A DNA stretch of 64,000 nt, taken from the NCBI GenBank assembly GCA_013178095.1, contig JABLXK010000006.1:1-64000 (forward strand), in the 5' to 3' direction. Under the pieces are notes generated by a model. It did not search any database. It was not told the origin of the DNA and saw nothing but the letters and a program-made list of their open reading frames with translations. Origin of the DNA: Anaerolineae bacterium. GTDB taxonomy: Bacteria; Chloroflexota; Anaerolineae; Anaerolineales; Anaerolineaceae. A program made the position numbers and the translations under genes. Numbering within the stretch: position 1 is the stretch's first letter; each line of letters starts with the position of its first letter. Shown here piece by piece: positions 17,648 to 29,123 of this stretch.

Positions 17648-17680
17648 TATAATTCAATATGTACTTACATAGTAAGCACA
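17648..17680 (+). promoter_or_regulatory. Extended -10 promoter with autoregulatory-type operator of the toxin-antitoxin pair
   Basis: TGATATAAT at 17645-17653 is an extended -10 element (TATAAT at 17648-17653). From 17660 to 17680 lies TGTACTTAC-ATA-GTAAGCACA, an inverted repeat whose 9-base arms mismatch at one position. It covers the expected transcription start and ends just before the AGGAGA ribosome site. This is the usual place for antitoxin-mediated autorepression. Confidence 0.65.
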
Positions 17681-17689
17681 GGAGAAGAG

Positions 17690-17935
17690 ATGATTAAACG
17701 ATTATTTAAAACGGGCAACAGCGTGGTGATTTCTCTGCCCAGGGAAGTATTGGACAGCCTTGGGGTTAAAAATGGCGAAAACGTAAACCTTGAATTGGAT
17801 CAAAAGCGGCATCGCCTGATCGTTTCGCCTCTGAAAAAAGACCAGGCGGTTAAAAGTCTAGATGAGGATTTTGCTCGCCAGGTGAATGATTTTATCGAAA
17901 AATATAAACCAGCTCTGGATGAGTTGGCGAAATAA
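17690..17935 (+). CDS. AbrB/MazE-type antitoxin
   Basis: An 81-residue DNA-binding antitoxin. The N-terminal SpoVT/AbrB swapped-hairpin domain is plain: IKRLFKTGNSVVISLPREV at residues 2-20 followed by LGVKNGENVNLEL. The C-terminal 30 residues are charged and probably wrap the toxin. It should repress its own promoter through the palindrome just upstream. It is followed after 14 bases by a Doc-type toxin gene, so it neutralises that toxin. Pairing of an AbrB-fold antitoxin with Doc is less usual than Phd with Doc. Confidence 0.88.
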   Translation: MIKRLFKTGNSVVISLPREVLDSLGVKNGENVNLELDQKRHRLIVSPLKKDQAVKSLDEDFARQVNDFIEKYKPALDELAK

Positions 17936-17949
17936 ATTCGGGACGATCT

Positions 17950-18333
17950 TTGACCCGCTACCTGACCCCTGAGCAGGTTCTATTCATTCACAGCCGCCTG
18001 GTGATTGAAACCGGCGGAAGTCACGGGCTGCGTGATATGGGCATGCTGCTTTCTGCCCTGGGAAGGCCGCAAGCAACCTTCGATGCTGCCGATCTGTATC
18101 ACGATATTTTCCTGAAAGCGGCGGCGTTGATGGACTCTCTGGTGCGCAACCATCCATTTATGGACGCAAATAAAAGGACTGCCTTGGTATCAACAATATT
18201 GTTTCTGCAATTGAATGGATACCGATTCAACGCTGCCAATGACGAGGTCGTGGTTTTTACTTTGGCCTGTGCCCGTTCCGAGTTGTCGATTCAACAAATC
18301 GCTGCCTGGCTGCATGACCACGCACGCGTATAA
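17950..18333 (+). CDS. doc: Doc-type (Fic fold) death-on-curing toxin
   Basis: A 127-residue Fic-fold toxin. Doc proteins phosphorylate elongation factor Tu and stop translation. The core motif NHPFMDANKRTAL near residues 66-78 corresponds to HxFx(D/E)xNKR of Doc, with Ala in place of the usual Gly. The N-terminal YLTPEQVLFIHSRLVIETGGSHGLRD is typical of the group. It starts at a TTG 14 bases after the antitoxin stop codon; no better start exists in frame. It forms a bicistron with the AbrB-like antitoxin. Confidence 0.87.
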   Translation: MTRYLTPEQVLFIHSRLVIETGGSHGLRDMGMLLSALGRPQATFDAADLYHDIFLKAAALMDSLVRNHPFMDANKRTALVSTILFLQLNGYRFNAANDEVVVFTLACARSELSIQQIAAWLHDHARV

Positions 18334-18392
18334 AGTGGCGCGGGTATTCCTCATTGTTTCTTTACTTTTTTGCACGGAAACCGTTAAATTCC

Positions 18393-18421
18393 TTGACTTA
18401 AACCCGATAGGTTGGTATAAA
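18393..18421 (+). promoter_or_regulatory. Sigma-70 promoter of the ilv-leu operon
   Basis: TTGACT at 18393-18398 and TATAAA at 18416-18421 are separated by exactly 17 bases. Transcription would start near 18428 and give a leader of about 310 bases before ilvD. The leader contains two early hairpins, 18437-18466 and GGCCGG-GTTAA-CCGGCC at 18482-18498, then a leader peptide and an attenuator. Confidence 0.8.
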
Positions 18422-18537
18422 AGAGCAATTCTTTGGGGCGGGAAGAAAGTCACATGACTTTCCGCCGAAATACATACTGAAGGCCGGGTTAACCGGCCCG
18501 TGGAAGGAAACGCAGGGTACTTTTAGAGATTGAAACA

Positions 18538-18636
18538 ATGTTAGCTGAACTCGCTCTATCCCTTATCGCCATTATTCTTCTGGTCCTCGTACTCATCGAG
18601 AACCAGTTTTCAGTTGGGATGGAAAAGGTAAGGTAG
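18538..18636 (+). CDS. Branched-chain amino acid leader peptide of the ilv-leu operon
   Basis: A 32-residue reading frame too short for most gene callers. Sixteen of its residues are Leu, Ile or Val, and residues 12-20 are nine of them in a row (IILLVLVLI). It lies between the promoter and a terminator, upstream of ilvD, the exact setting of a ribosome-mediated attenuator. A stall in the run would leave GTTGGGATGG at 18613-18622 free to pair with the terminator's 5' arm. The ribosome site is weak (AGAG about 10 bases before the ATG). A small hydrophobic membrane peptide is the main alternative reading, but the pairing logic argues for a leader. Confidence 0.78.
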   Translation: MLAELALSLIAIILLVLVLIENQFSVGMEKVR

Positions 18637-18676
18637 TACTGCAAAAACCTGAAAAAGCGATTGGCAAACGTAAACC

Positions 18677-18709
18677 AAGACCACCCAACGAAACGGGTGG
18701 TCTTTTTTT
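18677..18709 (+). terminator. Attenuator terminator with competing antiterminator
   Basis: AAGACCACCC (18677-18686) and GGGTGGTCTT (18695-18704) form a 10-bp stem with an 8-base loop, followed by a T run to 18709, 28 bases before ilvD. The 5' arm with its loop, CCACCCAAC (18681-18689), is complementary to GTTGGGATGG at 18613-18622 in the leader peptide gene, with a single bulged A. The two pairings exclude each other, so the leader can switch between termination and read-through. Confidence 0.85.
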
Positions 18710-18736
18710 ATCAAAAACAAAAATGGAGAAAAAACA

Positions 18737-20404
18737 ATGCGCTCAGACAAAGTAAAAACAGGATTCGAACGTGCACCCCATCGGGCTCTGCTTAAAGCTA
18801 CCGGCATCACCGACGCCGACATGCGCAAGCCCTTCATTGCCATCGTGAATTCCTACACGGATATCGTGCCGGGACATGTGCACTTGCAGGATTTCGCCAA
18901 ACGCGTCAAGCAGGCGGTGCGGGCGGCAGGCGGCGTGCCTTTTGAGTTCAATACCATTGCCGTGGACGACGGCATTGCCATGGGTCATCCAGGCATGAAG
19001 TTCTCCCTGCCCTCACGCGAATTGATCGCCGACTGCGTGGAAACTATGATGGAAGCTCACCAGTTTGATGGCATGGTGTGTATGCCCAACTGCGACAAAA
19101 TAGTGCCGGGAATGTTGATGGCGGCTGTCCGCCTGAACATCCCGGCAATTTTTATTTCCGGAGGTCCCATGGCCGCCGGCCGCACCCCGGATGGAAAAGA
19201 TATTGACTTGATCTCGGTCTTTGAAGGCGTAGGCGCTTTTCAAAGCGGCAAGATCGATGAAGCCCAGCTCAAGATGCTGGAAGATAATGCCTGCCCCTCC
19301 TGCGGATCCTGCTCGGGCATGTTCACCGCCAACAGCATGAATTGCCTGACGGAAGCGCTGGGCATGGGCCTGCCTTTCAACGGCACCGCCCTGGCGCAGA
19401 GCGAAGAGCGCAATGCCATGGCCGAACGCGCCGGCGCCCTGATCCTTGAGCTGGTGGAACGCAACATCACCCCGCGCCAGATCATAACGGCTGAAGCCAT
19501 GGACGATGCCTATGCTCTCGATATGGCCATGGGCGGCTCGACCAACACCGTGCTGCACGGCCTGGCGGTTGCCAGCGAAGCCGGTCTGGATTATTCCCTC
19601 GCGCGCATCAGCGCCATCGCCGACCGCGTTCCCCACCTTTGCAAGGTCAGCCCCTCCGGGCGTTGGCACATCCAGGATGTGCACCGCGCCGGCGGCATTC
19701 CGGCCATCATGGCTGAGCTTCAATCTCATGGCGTTGGGTTGCATCTGGAGCGCATGACGGTCACCGGTCAGCCCTTTGGCACCTACATCGCCGACGCGCC
19801 CATTAAAGATACCGAGGTCATCCATCCTTTTGAGGAAGCGCATTCCGCCCGCGGCGGGCTGGCCATCCTGTTCGGCAACCTGGCGCCCAAAGGCGCGGTC
19901 ATTAAAGCCGGCGGCGTGAGCGAAACCATGCGTAAATTCTCCGGCCCGGCGCGCATTTTTGAATCGCAGGAAGATGCCATGCGCGGCATCCTGGCCGGCG
20001 AGGTGAAGGCAGGGGAAGTGGTGGTGATCCGTTACGAAGGTCCGCAGGGCGGACCGGGTATGGTGGAGATGCTCAGCCCCACCAGCGCCATCATGGGCAT
20101 GGGCCTGGGCGACAAGGTGGCACTCATCACCGACGGGCGTTTTTCCGGCGGTACGCGCGGCGCCTGCATCGGCCACGTCTCTCCCGAAGCAGCTGCCCGC
20201 GGCCCCATCGCCGCGTTGGAAGTGGGCGACATCATCGAAATCGACATCGAAGCGCGCAGCTTGAACGTGCGCCTGAGCGACGAAGTGATCCAGGCGCGCC
20301 TGGCCGCCCTGCCGGAGTTCGAGCCGCGCGTACAGAGCCGCTGGCTGCGGCGCTATTCCAGCATGGTCACCAGCGCCGATACCGGTGCCGTGCTGCGCAA
20401 TTAA
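18737..20404 (+). CDS. ilvD: Dihydroxyacid dehydratase
   Basis: Removes water from 2,3-dihydroxy-isovalerate or dihydroxy-methylvalerate to give the 2-keto acids for valine, leucine and isoleucine. The 555-residue cytoplasmic Fe-S enzyme has the cluster cysteines in [12 protein letters not shown] and [11 protein letters not shown], and the C-terminal [21 protein letters not shown] block of the family. The ATG follows an AGAAAAAAC-type spacer with GGAG upstream. It is the first structural gene after the attenuator and so is the gene most directly controlled by the leader. Confidence 0.97.
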   Translation: MRSDKVKTGFERAPHRALLKATGITDADMRKPFIAIVNSYTDIVPGHVHLQDFAKRVKQAVRAAGGVPFEFNTIAVDDGIAMGHPGMKFSLPSRELIADCVETMMEAHQFDGMVCMPNCDKIVPGMLMAAVRLNIPAIFISGGPMAAGRTPDGKDIDLISVFEGVGAFQSGKIDEAQLKMLEDNACPSCGSCSGMFTANSMNCLTEALGMGLPFNGTALAQSEERNAMAERAGALILELVERNITPRQIITAEAMDDAYALDMAMGGSTNTVLHGLAVASEAGLDYSLARISAIADRVPHLCKVSPSGRWHIQDVHRAGGIPAIMAELQSHGVGLHLERMTVTGQPFGTYIADAPIKDTEVIHPFEEAHSARGGLAILFGNLAPKGAVIKAGGVSETMRKFSGPARIFESQEDAMRGILAGEVKAGEVVVIRYEGPQGGPGMVEMLSPTSAIMGMGLGDKVALITDGRFSGGTRGACIGHVSPEAAARGPIAALEVGDIIEIDIEARSLNVRLSDEVIQARLAALPEFEPRVQSRWLRRYSSMVTSADTGAVLRN

Positions 20405-20448
20405 TTGATTCACAAAAAACCCTATTCATAAGGAGCAAAAGAAGCGAA

Positions 20449-22149
20449 ATGAAAGTTACCGGAGCAGAGATTTTTTGGAGATGTTTAGAGTACCAGAAAG
20501 TGAAAGTCGTGTTCGGCTATCCCGGCGGCACTACCCTGCCGATTTATGATGCCCTGGTGGAAAGCCCTGTGCATCACGTATTGACCCGCCACGAGCAGGG
20601 CGCCGCCCACATGGCCGATGGTTACGCCCGCGCTTCCGGCGCGGTGGGTGTGGCTTTGGCTACCTCCGGCCCGGGCGCCACCAACCTGATCACGGGCATC
20701 ACCAATGCCCAAATGGATTCGGTTCCCGTCGTGTTCATCACCGGCCAGGTGGTCAGCCCCCTGATCGGCTATGACGCTTTTCAGGAAACGGACGTGACCG
20801 GCATCACCTTGCCCATCACCAAGCACAATTACCTGATCACCGATCCCCATGATATCGCCCCGGCCATCAAGGAAGCCTTCTTTATTGCCGCTTCCGGCCG
20901 CCCCGGTCCGGTGCTGGTGGATATTTCCAAAGACGCCCAGATGGCCGAGATCGAATGGGAGTACGATGACAGTCCGGTGCAGATCCCCGGCTACCGCCCC
21001 GACCTCAGCCCTTTGCCGGCGGATTTACAGGCTGCGGTGGAGACAATCCAATCCGCCAGGCGTCCGGTCATCCTGGCCGGTCACGGCATCCTCATCAGCG
21101 GCGCCATGCTGGAAGTGCTGGAATTCGCTGAGCGCACCCAAACGCCGGTGGCCTGCACCCTGTTGGGAATTGGCGCTTTCCCCGGTTCGCATCCCCTTTC
21201 GCTGGGCATGCCGGGCATGCACGGCGAAGCCTGGGTCAACCAGACCATCCAGGAAGCCGACTTGGTGCTGGCTTTCGGCATGCGCTTCGATGACCGCGTA
21301 ACCGGCAACCTGAAGCAATTTGCGCCCAAGGCGCGCAAGATTCACATCGACATCGATCCTTCTGAAATAAACAAGAATGTACCGGTAGATATCGCGCTGG
21401 TGGGCGATTTGAAAGAAACCCTGCAGAAGCTGCTGCCGGCCCTGAAGCCCGCGCGGCACGATGAGTGGTTGGATACTATCCAATCCTGGAAGGGTGACAG
21501 CGCCGTGCGCGACATTCAGAATCTGCCCGATAACGGGCACCTGTACGCTGCGCATGTGATCAACGACTTGTGGCGCGAAACTCAGGGTGAAGCACTGGTC
21601 GTTTCGGACGTCGGCCAGAATCAAATGTGGGCTGCGCAGTATTACCGACATGAAAAACCGTTCACTTATTTCACCTCCGGCGGACTGGGCACAATGGGCT
21701 TCGGCTTGCCGGCAGCCATCGGCGTCAAGTTCGCCCGCCCAGAGGAAGAGGTGTGGGCGATCGCAGGCGACGGCGGTTTCCAGATGACCCAGGCGGAGCT
21801 TTCCACTTTGGCGCAGGAGAAGATGAAGATCAATATCGCCATCCTGAATAACGGTTACCTGGGCATGGTACGCCAGTGGCAGGAGTTTTTCTACGATAAG
21901 CGTTACTCCGCCACGCCCATGGTCGGGCCGGACTTTGTCAAGATCGCCGAAGCGCATGGTCTGACCGGCATTCGCGTGACCCGTCGGGAGGACGTGGTGA
22001 GCGCCATACGCCAGGCCAGGGAAATACCCGGTACGGTGCTGATCGATTTCCACGTGGAGAAAGAGGATAGTGTCTACCCGATGGTGCCCAGCGGCGCGGC
22101 CATCGATAAAATGATCCGACGCCCTGTACCGCAGGCGCAAGGAAAATGA
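20449..22149 (+). CDS. ilvB: Acetolactate synthase large (catalytic) subunit
   Basis: A 566-residue thiamine diphosphate enzyme that condenses pyruvate with pyruvate or 2-ketobutyrate. The N-terminal FGYPGGTTLPIYDAL with the catalytic Glu in LTRHEQGAAHMADGYARASG is clear, and the ThDP/Mg motif GDGGFQMTQAELSTL..NN runs near residues 440-470. FAD-binding regions of the AHAS type are present in the middle. It follows ilvD by 44 bases with an AAGGAG site. It works with the small subunit encoded next. Confidence 0.97.
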   Translation: MKVTGAEIFWRCLEYQKVKVVFGYPGGTTLPIYDALVESPVHHVLTRHEQGAAHMADGYARASGAVGVALATSGPGATNLITGITNAQMDSVPVVFITGQVVSPLIGYDAFQETDVTGITLPITKHNYLITDPHDIAPAIKEAFFIAASGRPGPVLVDISKDAQMAEIEWEYDDSPVQIPGYRPDLSPLPADLQAAVETIQSARRPVILAGHGILISGAMLEVLEFAERTQTPVACTLLGIGAFPGSHPLSLGMPGMHGEAWVNQTIQEADLVLAFGMRFDDRVTGNLKQFAPKARKIHIDIDPSEINKNVPVDIALVGDLKETLQKLLPALKPARHDEWLDTIQSWKGDSAVRDIQNLPDNGHLYAAHVINDLWRETQGEALVVSDVGQNQMWAAQYYRHEKPFTYFTSGGLGTMGFGLPAAIGVKFARPEEEVWAIAGDGGFQMTQAELSTLAQEKMKINIAILNNGYLGMVRQWQEFFYDKRYSATPMVGPDFVKIAEAHGLTGIRVTRREDVVSAIRQAREIPGTVLIDFHVEKEDSVYPMVPSGAAIDKMIRRPVPQAQGK

Positions 22150-22186
22150 GCAATTATCTCGTTTGCCAAAGGAAAGAGGAGTAATC

Positions 22187-22732
22187 ATGCGACATACATT
22201 TGTGGCTTTAGTCGAAGACAAACCAGGTGTGCTGAATCGGGTGGTATCGGTATTCCGCAGGCGGCTTTTCAATATCGAGTCGCTTACCGTCAGCCACACC
22301 CACCAGCCGGGCATCTCGCGCATCACCATCGTGGTGGATAGCGACAAGACCGAGGTCGAGCGCATCATCCCCTACATGCACAAATTGATCAACGTCATCC
22401 AGGTGGAGGATCTCACCCATGAGCCTTGTGTCAGCCGCGACCTGGCCATGATCAAGGTCAGCGCGCCGCCCGAAACCCGTTCCGCCATCCTGCAGTTGGT
22501 AGAAGTTTTTCGCGCGCGCGTGGTGGATGTGGCCAATGATTCGCTCATCATTGAGATCACCGGCGACAAGGAAAAGATCGATGGGCTGGTGGAAGTGCTG
22601 CAGCCTTACGGCATCATTGAATTGGTACGCACCGGCATTATCGCCATGGAACGCGGCATTCCCCGGCTGTTGAACAAGACTTACGAGAATCAAGGCGTGA
22701 AGTTACCCATCGAATACAAGATGGTTTCTTAA
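22187..22732 (+). CDS. ilvN: Acetolactate synthase small (regulatory) subunit
   Basis: A 181-residue subunit that stimulates IlvB and carries valine feedback. An ACT domain begins at once (HTFVALVEDKPGVLNRVVSVF) with the Gly-Val-Leu-Asn ligand loop, and the C-terminal half has the IlvH/IlvN extension (RDLAMIKVSAPPETRSAI). The ATG at 22187 is chosen because GAGGAG lies a few bases before it; an upstream in-frame TTG at 22163 lacks support. It sits between ilvB and ilvC, as usual. Confidence 0.95.
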   Translation: MRHTFVALVEDKPGVLNRVVSVFRRRLFNIESLTVSHTHQPGISRITIVVDSDKTEVERIIPYMHKLINVIQVEDLTHEPCVSRDLAMIKVSAPPETRSAILQLVEVFRARVVDVANDSLIIEITGDKEKIDGLVEVLQPYGIIELVRTGIIAMERGIPRLLNKTYENQGVKLPIEYKMVS

Positions 22733-22772
22733 AAATTAAATTATTCGGATTCATTTCAAAGGAGAATACATT

Positions 22773-23837
22773 ATGGCAAAAATAAATTTTGGTGGTGTGG
22801 AAGAAAATGTCGTCACTCGCGAGGAATTCCCCCTTTCCCGCGCTCAGGAAGTGTTGAAAGATGAAGTGGTGGCTGTGCTGGGCTACGGCGTACAGGGCCC
22901 GGCCCAATCCTTGAATATGCGCGATAACGGCATCAACGTTATCATTGGGCAGCGCGAGAATACCCATTCCTGGGACAAGGCCGTCAAGGACGGTTGGGTG
23001 CCGGGCAAAACGCTGTTTACGCTTGAAGAAGCTGCCAAACGCGGCACAATCATCCAATTCCTGGTTTCGGATGCCGGGCAAAAGATGACCTGGCCGGTTA
23101 TCAAGGAATGCCTCAAACCCGGCGATGCGCTCTATTTCTCGCACGGTTTCGCAGTGGTCTACTCCGACCAAACCGGCGTGGTTCCGCCCGATTTCGTGGA
23201 TGTGATCCTGGTTGCCCCCAAAGGTTCCGGCACCAGCGTACGCGCCAACTTCCTAGACGGCAGCGGCATCAACAGCAGCTACGCGGTCTATCAGGATTTC
23301 ACCGGCAGGGCAACCGAACGCACGCTGGCGTTGGGTATTGCGGTCGGCTCCGGTTATCTCTTCCCGACCACCTTCCAGAATGAAGTTTATAGCGACCTGA
23401 CCGGTGAACGCGGCGTGCTGATGGGCGCGTTGGCCGGCATCATGGAAGCCCAGTACAACACCCTGCGCGCGCACGGCCACTCGCCCAGCGAAGCTTTCAA
23501 TGAAACGGTTGAGGAATTAACCCAAAGCCTCATCCGCCTGGTCAGCCAGAACGGCATGGACTGGATGTACGCCAACTGTTCCACCACCGCCCAGCGCGGC
23601 GCGCTGGACTGGCGCCACGAGTTCCGCAAAGCCACCGAACCGGTTTTTGAAAAACTCTATCAGAGCGTGGTCAGCGGCGAAGAAACGCGCGTTGTGATCA
23701 AAGCCAACAGCGCACCGGATTACAAGCAAAAACTGAATACCGAATTATCCGAGATGCGTGAATCGGAAATGTGGGCGACCGGCGCCGTGGTGCGTTCGCT
23801 GCGCCCGGAAAACTGGGGTAAGGAAGATGGAAAGTAA
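22773..23837 (+). CDS. ilvC: Ketol-acid reductoisomerase, yeast/Bacteroidetes-like type
   Basis: Isomerises and reduces acetolactate or acetohydroxybutyrate with NAD(P)H and Mg. At 354 residues it is longer than the common 330-residue class I enzyme and far shorter than class II. The Rossmann loop reads GYGVQGPAQ, and the segments [21 protein letters not shown] and [17 protein letters not shown] resemble the yeast Ilv5 and Bacteroidetes group rather than E. coli or Bacillus IlvC. Metal-site residues in [23 protein letters not shown] are intact. An AAAGGAG site precedes the ATG. Its 3' end overlaps leuA by 11 bases. Confidence 0.95.
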   Translation: MAKINFGGVEENVVTREEFPLSRAQEVLKDEVVAVLGYGVQGPAQSLNMRDNGINVIIGQRENTHSWDKAVKDGWVPGKTLFTLEEAAKRGTIIQFLVSDAGQKMTWPVIKECLKPGDALYFSHGFAVVYSDQTGVVPPDFVDVILVAPKGSGTSVRANFLDGSGINSSYAVYQDFTGRATERTLALGIAVGSGYLFPTTFQNEVYSDLTGERGVLMGALAGIMEAQYNTLRAHGHSPSEAFNETVEELTQSLIRLVSQNGMDWMYANCSTTAQRGALDWRHEFRKATEPVFEKLYQSVVSGEETRVVIKANSAPDYKQKLNTELSEMRESEMWATGAVVRSLRPENWGKEDGK

Positions 23838-25455
23838 TATTGTAAAAATATTCGACACTACCCTGCGCGACGGCGAGCAATCGCCCGGCGCGACCATGAC
23901 CGCGGCTGAAAAGCTGGAAGTTGCACGAGCTTTGGCGCGTATGGGTGTGGATGTCATCGAAGCGGGTTTTCCGGCGGCTTCGCCGGACGACTTGGAGGCG
24001 GTGCGCCGCATTGCCATTGAGGTTGGTAATTCCTCCGACGGTTCGCCGGTGCCGATCATCTGCGGACTGGCGCGCACCACGCAGGGCGATATCGACAAGG
24101 CCTGGGAAGCCGTTCGCGAAGCGGCTCATCCCCGCATCCACACCTTCATTGCCACCTCCGATATCCACATGCAATACAAGCTCAAGATGGAGCGCGCGCA
24201 GGTGCTGGAAAAGGTGAAAAGCATGGTCGCTTACGCGCGCAGCCTGTGCGACGACGTGGAATACAGCCCGGAAGATGCCGGGCGCAGCGACCCCGAATTC
24301 CTCTACCAGGTGTTGGAAGTGGCCATCCAGGCCGGTGCGACCACGCTGAACATCCCCGACACGGTCGGCTACACCATGCCGGATGAATTCGGCGCGTTGA
24401 TCGCCGGCATCATCAAAAATACCCCCGGCATTGACAAATGCGTGGTTTCCGTGCATTGCCATAACGATCTGGGGCTGGCCACCGCCAACACCCTGGCCGG
24501 CCTGCGCGCCGGCGCCCGCCAGGCGGAAGTGACCATCAATGGCATCGGCGAACGCGCCGGCAACACCGCTTTGGAAGAAGTGGTCATGTCGCTTTTTGCC
24601 CGCCGCCAGCTGCTGGATTTGAGCACCCATATCGATACCACCCAGTTGACGCGCGTCAGCAAGCTGGTCAGTAATTACACCAGCATGAGCGTGCAACCCA
24701 ACAAAGCCATCGTCGGGGCGAATGCTTTCGCCCACGAGGCCGGTATCCACCAGGATGGCATGCTGAAAAACAACCTGACCTACGAAATCATGCGCCCCGA
24801 AACGGTGGGCGTGACTCAATCCAAGCTGGTGTTGGGCAAACACTCCGGACGGCATGCGTTGAAAGAACGCCTGGTCTCGATGGGTTACACCCTGGACGAA
24901 GAAGCGTTGAATAAAGTATTCGACCGTTTCAAGGTGCTGGCAGATAAGAAGAAAACCATCACTGACGCGGATATCGAAGCCCTGATCTCCGACGAGATCT
25001 ACCAACCCAAGATCATCTACACGCTGGATGGGCTGCAGGTAGCCTGCGGCACCATGGGGCTGCCGACCGCCACCGTGCGCCTGGTCGGCCCGGACGGCGG
25101 CAAGCACATTTACGCCGCCATCGGCACCGGCCCGGTGGACGCGGCTTTTAAAGCCATCGACGCCATTGTCGAGGAACCCAGCACCTTGGTGGAATTTGTC
25201 ATCCACGCCATCACCGAGGGCATCGATGCCCAGGGCGAAGTCACCGTGCGTATTGCCGCCGAACATTTGCCCGCCACCAAGGATGCGCAAAAGGAAAGCG
25301 AACGGGTAACAACTTTCGGCGGATATGGCGCGGACACCGACATCATCGTAGCCGCCACCAAAGCTTACCTTTCCGCGCTTAACAAGCTGCTGGTCGCTAC
25401 CGGCAAGTACGGACCCGTGGAAACGCCGGCCGTCCTGGCGGTGGGGCAAGCCTGA
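23827..25455 (+). CDS. leuA: 2-isopropylmalate synthase
   Basis: Condenses acetyl-CoA with 2-ketoisovalerate, the first leucine-specific step. The protein is 542 residues with the DRE-TIM-type barrel ([14 protein letters not shown] at residues 8-21, metal His pair in SVHCHNDLG), the IPMS flexible regions, and a C-terminal LeuA allosteric domain that should bind leucine. The ATG at 23827 is chosen over a longer upstream frame because family members begin just before the DTTLRDG motif and AAGGAAG lies five bases upstream. It overlaps ilvC by 11 bases, so translation is coupled. Confidence 0.95.
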   Translation: MESNIVKIFDTTLRDGEQSPGATMTAAEKLEVARALARMGVDVIEAGFPAASPDDLEAVRRIAIEVGNSSDGSPVPIICGLARTTQGDIDKAWEAVREAAHPRIHTFIATSDIHMQYKLKMERAQVLEKVKSMVAYARSLCDDVEYSPEDAGRSDPEFLYQVLEVAIQAGATTLNIPDTVGYTMPDEFGALIAGIIKNTPGIDKCVVSVHCHNDLGLATANTLAGLRAGARQAEVTINGIGERAGNTALEEVVMSLFARRQLLDLSTHIDTTQLTRVSKLVSNYTSMSVQPNKAIVGANAFAHEAGIHQDGMLKNNLTYEIMRPETVGVTQSKLVLGKHSGRHALKERLVSMGYTLDEEALNKVFDRFKVLADKKKTITDADIEALISDEIYQPKIIYTLDGLQVACGTMGLPTATVRLVGPDGGKHIYAAIGTGPVDAAFKAIDAIVEEPSTLVEFVIHAITEGIDAQGEVTVRIAAEHLPATKDAQKESERVTTFGGYGADTDIIVAATKAYLSALNKLLVATGKYGPVETPAVLAVGQA

Positions 25456-25479
25456 AAAACCATGAAATGGAAATGATCA

Positions 25480-26913
25480 ATGAACCAACCGAAGAACATC
25501 GTTCAAAAGATTTGGGATGAGCACCTGGTTGCCCAGCAGCCGGATTCGCCCGCGCTGCTTTACATTGACCGGCAGCTCATTCACGAAGTCACCTCTCCCC
25601 AGGCCTTCACCGGCCTGCGCCAGCGCGGGCTGCAAGTGCGCCGCCCCGACCGCACCACTGCCACGGTAGACCATGCCCTGCCCACCCTGCCTTCTCCGGA
25701 TGGCACCTTGGCCGGGCGCCTGGGTTTGGCCGATGCGCTTTCGCAAAAACAGATTGCCCAACTGGAGACCAATACCCAAGAATTTGGCATCCAGTGCTAC
25801 GGACCCGCCAGCGACCGCAACGGCATCGTGCACGTGATCGGGCCGGAACTGGGCCTCACCCAGCCCGGCATGACCATGGTGTGCGGCGACAGCCACACCT
25901 CCACTCACGGCGCGTTCGGCGCGCTGGCCTTCGGCATCGGCACCAGCGAGGTTGAGCATGTGCTGGCCACCCAGTGCCTGCTGCAGCGCCAGCCCAAAAC
26001 CTGCAAAGTCGAAGTGATGGGCAAACCCGGCAAGGGTGTTTCCGCCAAGGATATCATACTGGCGCTTATCGCCAAAATCGGCGTGGCCGGCGGGGTGGGT
26101 TATGTGCTGGAGTATTGCGGCGAGGCCATCCGCGCGCTTAACATGGACGAGCGCATGACGGTTTGCAATATGTCCATTGAAGCCGGCGCCCGCGCCGGGC
26201 TGATCGCGCCGGATGAAGTCACGTTTGCCTACCTGGCGGATTGCCCGCTCGCACCCAAGGGCGCGGAATGGGATGCGGCGCTGGAAAAATGGAAGCAGCT
26301 TCCCAGCGATCCGGACGCAAGTTATGACCGCGTGGTCACCCTGGACATCTCCAATTTGGAACCCATGATCACCTTCGGCACCAACCCCGGCATGGGCATG
26401 CCCATCACCGCCAATGTTCCTTTCCCGTCGGATTACAGCGATGAGAGCCAAAAGGCTGCTCTGGAGAAAGCGCTTGCCTACATGGACTTGCAGCCGGGCG
26501 CGCCCCTGCTTGGGCATGCCGTGGACGTGGTCTTTATCGGCAGCTGCACCAATTCACGCATGACCGACCTGCGTCAGGCTGCCCAGGTAATGCGCGGACG
26601 CAAGGTTGCCAAAGGCGTGCGCGTGCTGGTGGTGCCCGGTTCACAACCCATCAAGCGCCAGGCGGAAGCCGAAGGGCTGGACAAGGTCTTTCTGGCAGCC
26701 GGCGCCGAATGGCGCGAAGCCGGCTGCAGCATGTGCATTGCCATGAACGGCGACCAGATCGAGCCCGGCCAGTATGCCGTCAGCACCAGCAACCGCAACT
26801 TCGAAGGTCGCCAGGGCAAGGGCGGGCGTACCCTGCTGGCCAGCCCCTGGACGGCGGCTGCCGCGGCGGTCACCGGCATGGTGGCGGACGTGCGCACCTT
26901 GTTGGATGATTAA
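25480..26913 (+). CDS. leuC: 3-isopropylmalate dehydratase large subunit
   Basis: The Fe-S subunit of isopropylmalate isomerase; with LeuD it also isomerises citramalate in the isoleucine route used here. The 477 residues fit the bacterial LeuC type. Substrate and cluster residues are visible in [31 protein letters not shown], the first cluster Cys in [11 protein letters not shown] and the pair in [10 protein letters not shown]. It begins 24 bases after leuA and is followed 12 bases later by leuD. Confidence 0.97.
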   Translation: MNQPKNIVQKIWDEHLVAQQPDSPALLYIDRQLIHEVTSPQAFTGLRQRGLQVRRPDRTTATVDHALPTLPSPDGTLAGRLGLADALSQKQIAQLETNTQEFGIQCYGPASDRNGIVHVIGPELGLTQPGMTMVCGDSHTSTHGAFGALAFGIGTSEVEHVLATQCLLQRQPKTCKVEVMGKPGKGVSAKDIILALIAKIGVAGGVGYVLEYCGEAIRALNMDERMTVCNMSIEAGARAGLIAPDEVTFAYLADCPLAPKGAEWDAALEKWKQLPSDPDASYDRVVTLDISNLEPMITFGTNPGMGMPITANVPFPSDYSDESQKAALEKALAYMDLQPGAPLLGHAVDVVFIGSCTNSRMTDLRQAAQVMRGRKVAKGVRVLVVPGSQPIKRQAEAEGLDKVFLAAGAEWREAGCSMCIAMNGDQIEPGQYAVSTSNRNFEGRQGKGGRTLLASPWTAAAAAVTGMVADVRTLLDD

Positions 26914-26925
26914 GGAGAAAGAACG

Positions 26926-27524
26926 ATGCAGCCTTTAACTAAATTGAATTCCCGTGTCGTGGCGCTGCCGCTCAATGACATCGACACCGACCAGATCATC
27001 CCGGCGCGCTTTCTGAAAGTCACCGATAAAGCCGACCTGGCAGCCAACCTGTTCGCCGATTGGCGCTTTACGGCTGATGGCAGCCCGCGTCCCGATTTTG
27101 TGCTGAACCAGCCTCAATCACGCGGCGCGCAGTTATTGTTTGCCGGAAATAATTTCGGCTGCGGTTCCTCGCGCGAGCACGCCCCCTGGGCGCTTACCGG
27201 ATTCGGCTTTCGCGTGGTGGTGGCCACTTCTTTCGGCGACATCTTCCGCAACAATGCCCTGAAGAACGGCCTGCTGCCGGTCAGGGTAGACGCAGATACT
27301 CACCAGAAGATGCGCGAGGTGCTGGAAGAAAACCCGCAGGGCGAATGGAGTCTGGACCTGGAAGCGCAGAGCCTGTCGCTGCCGGGTGGATTGACGGTAC
27401 ATTTTGACGTGGATCCATTTTCTAAGACTTGCCTGATGCGCGGTACGGACGAGCTGGGTTACCTGCTGTCTTTTATGGACCAGATCCTGGCATATGAGCA
27501 GGCACACGGCAAACAGGTGGGGGC

Positions 27525-27528
<4 letters not shown>
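26926..27528 (+). CDS. leuD: 3-isopropylmalate dehydratase small subunit
   Basis: The swivelling-domain subunit of isopropylmalate/citramalate isomerase, 200 residues as expected. DIDTDQIIPARFLK near residues 18-31 and NNFGCGSSREHAPWAL near 74-89 are diagnostic; the latter holds the substrate-binding Ser-Ser-Arg. AAGGAG precedes the ATG. The stop codon overlaps the start of cimA by four bases (ATGA), which ties LeuCD production to the citramalate enzyme. Confidence 0.97.
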
Positions 27529-29099
<1,571 letters not shown>

Positions 29100-29123
29100 G
29101 CGGCCTGAAAAAGAAAGGAGAAC

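Noticed and set aside
18617..18650. AAGGTAGTACTGCA before ilvD resembles the T-box sequence AGGGTGGNACCGCG
   Set aside because: The TGGN that pairs with the tRNA end is not present (TAGT here), no Stem I motifs were found, and the leader-peptide attenuator explains the region better.
23698..25449. 583-residue minus-strand frame opposite leuA
   Set aside because: It overlaps conserved genes entirely, is rich in shadow-type Gly/His/Val runs and shows no family motif.
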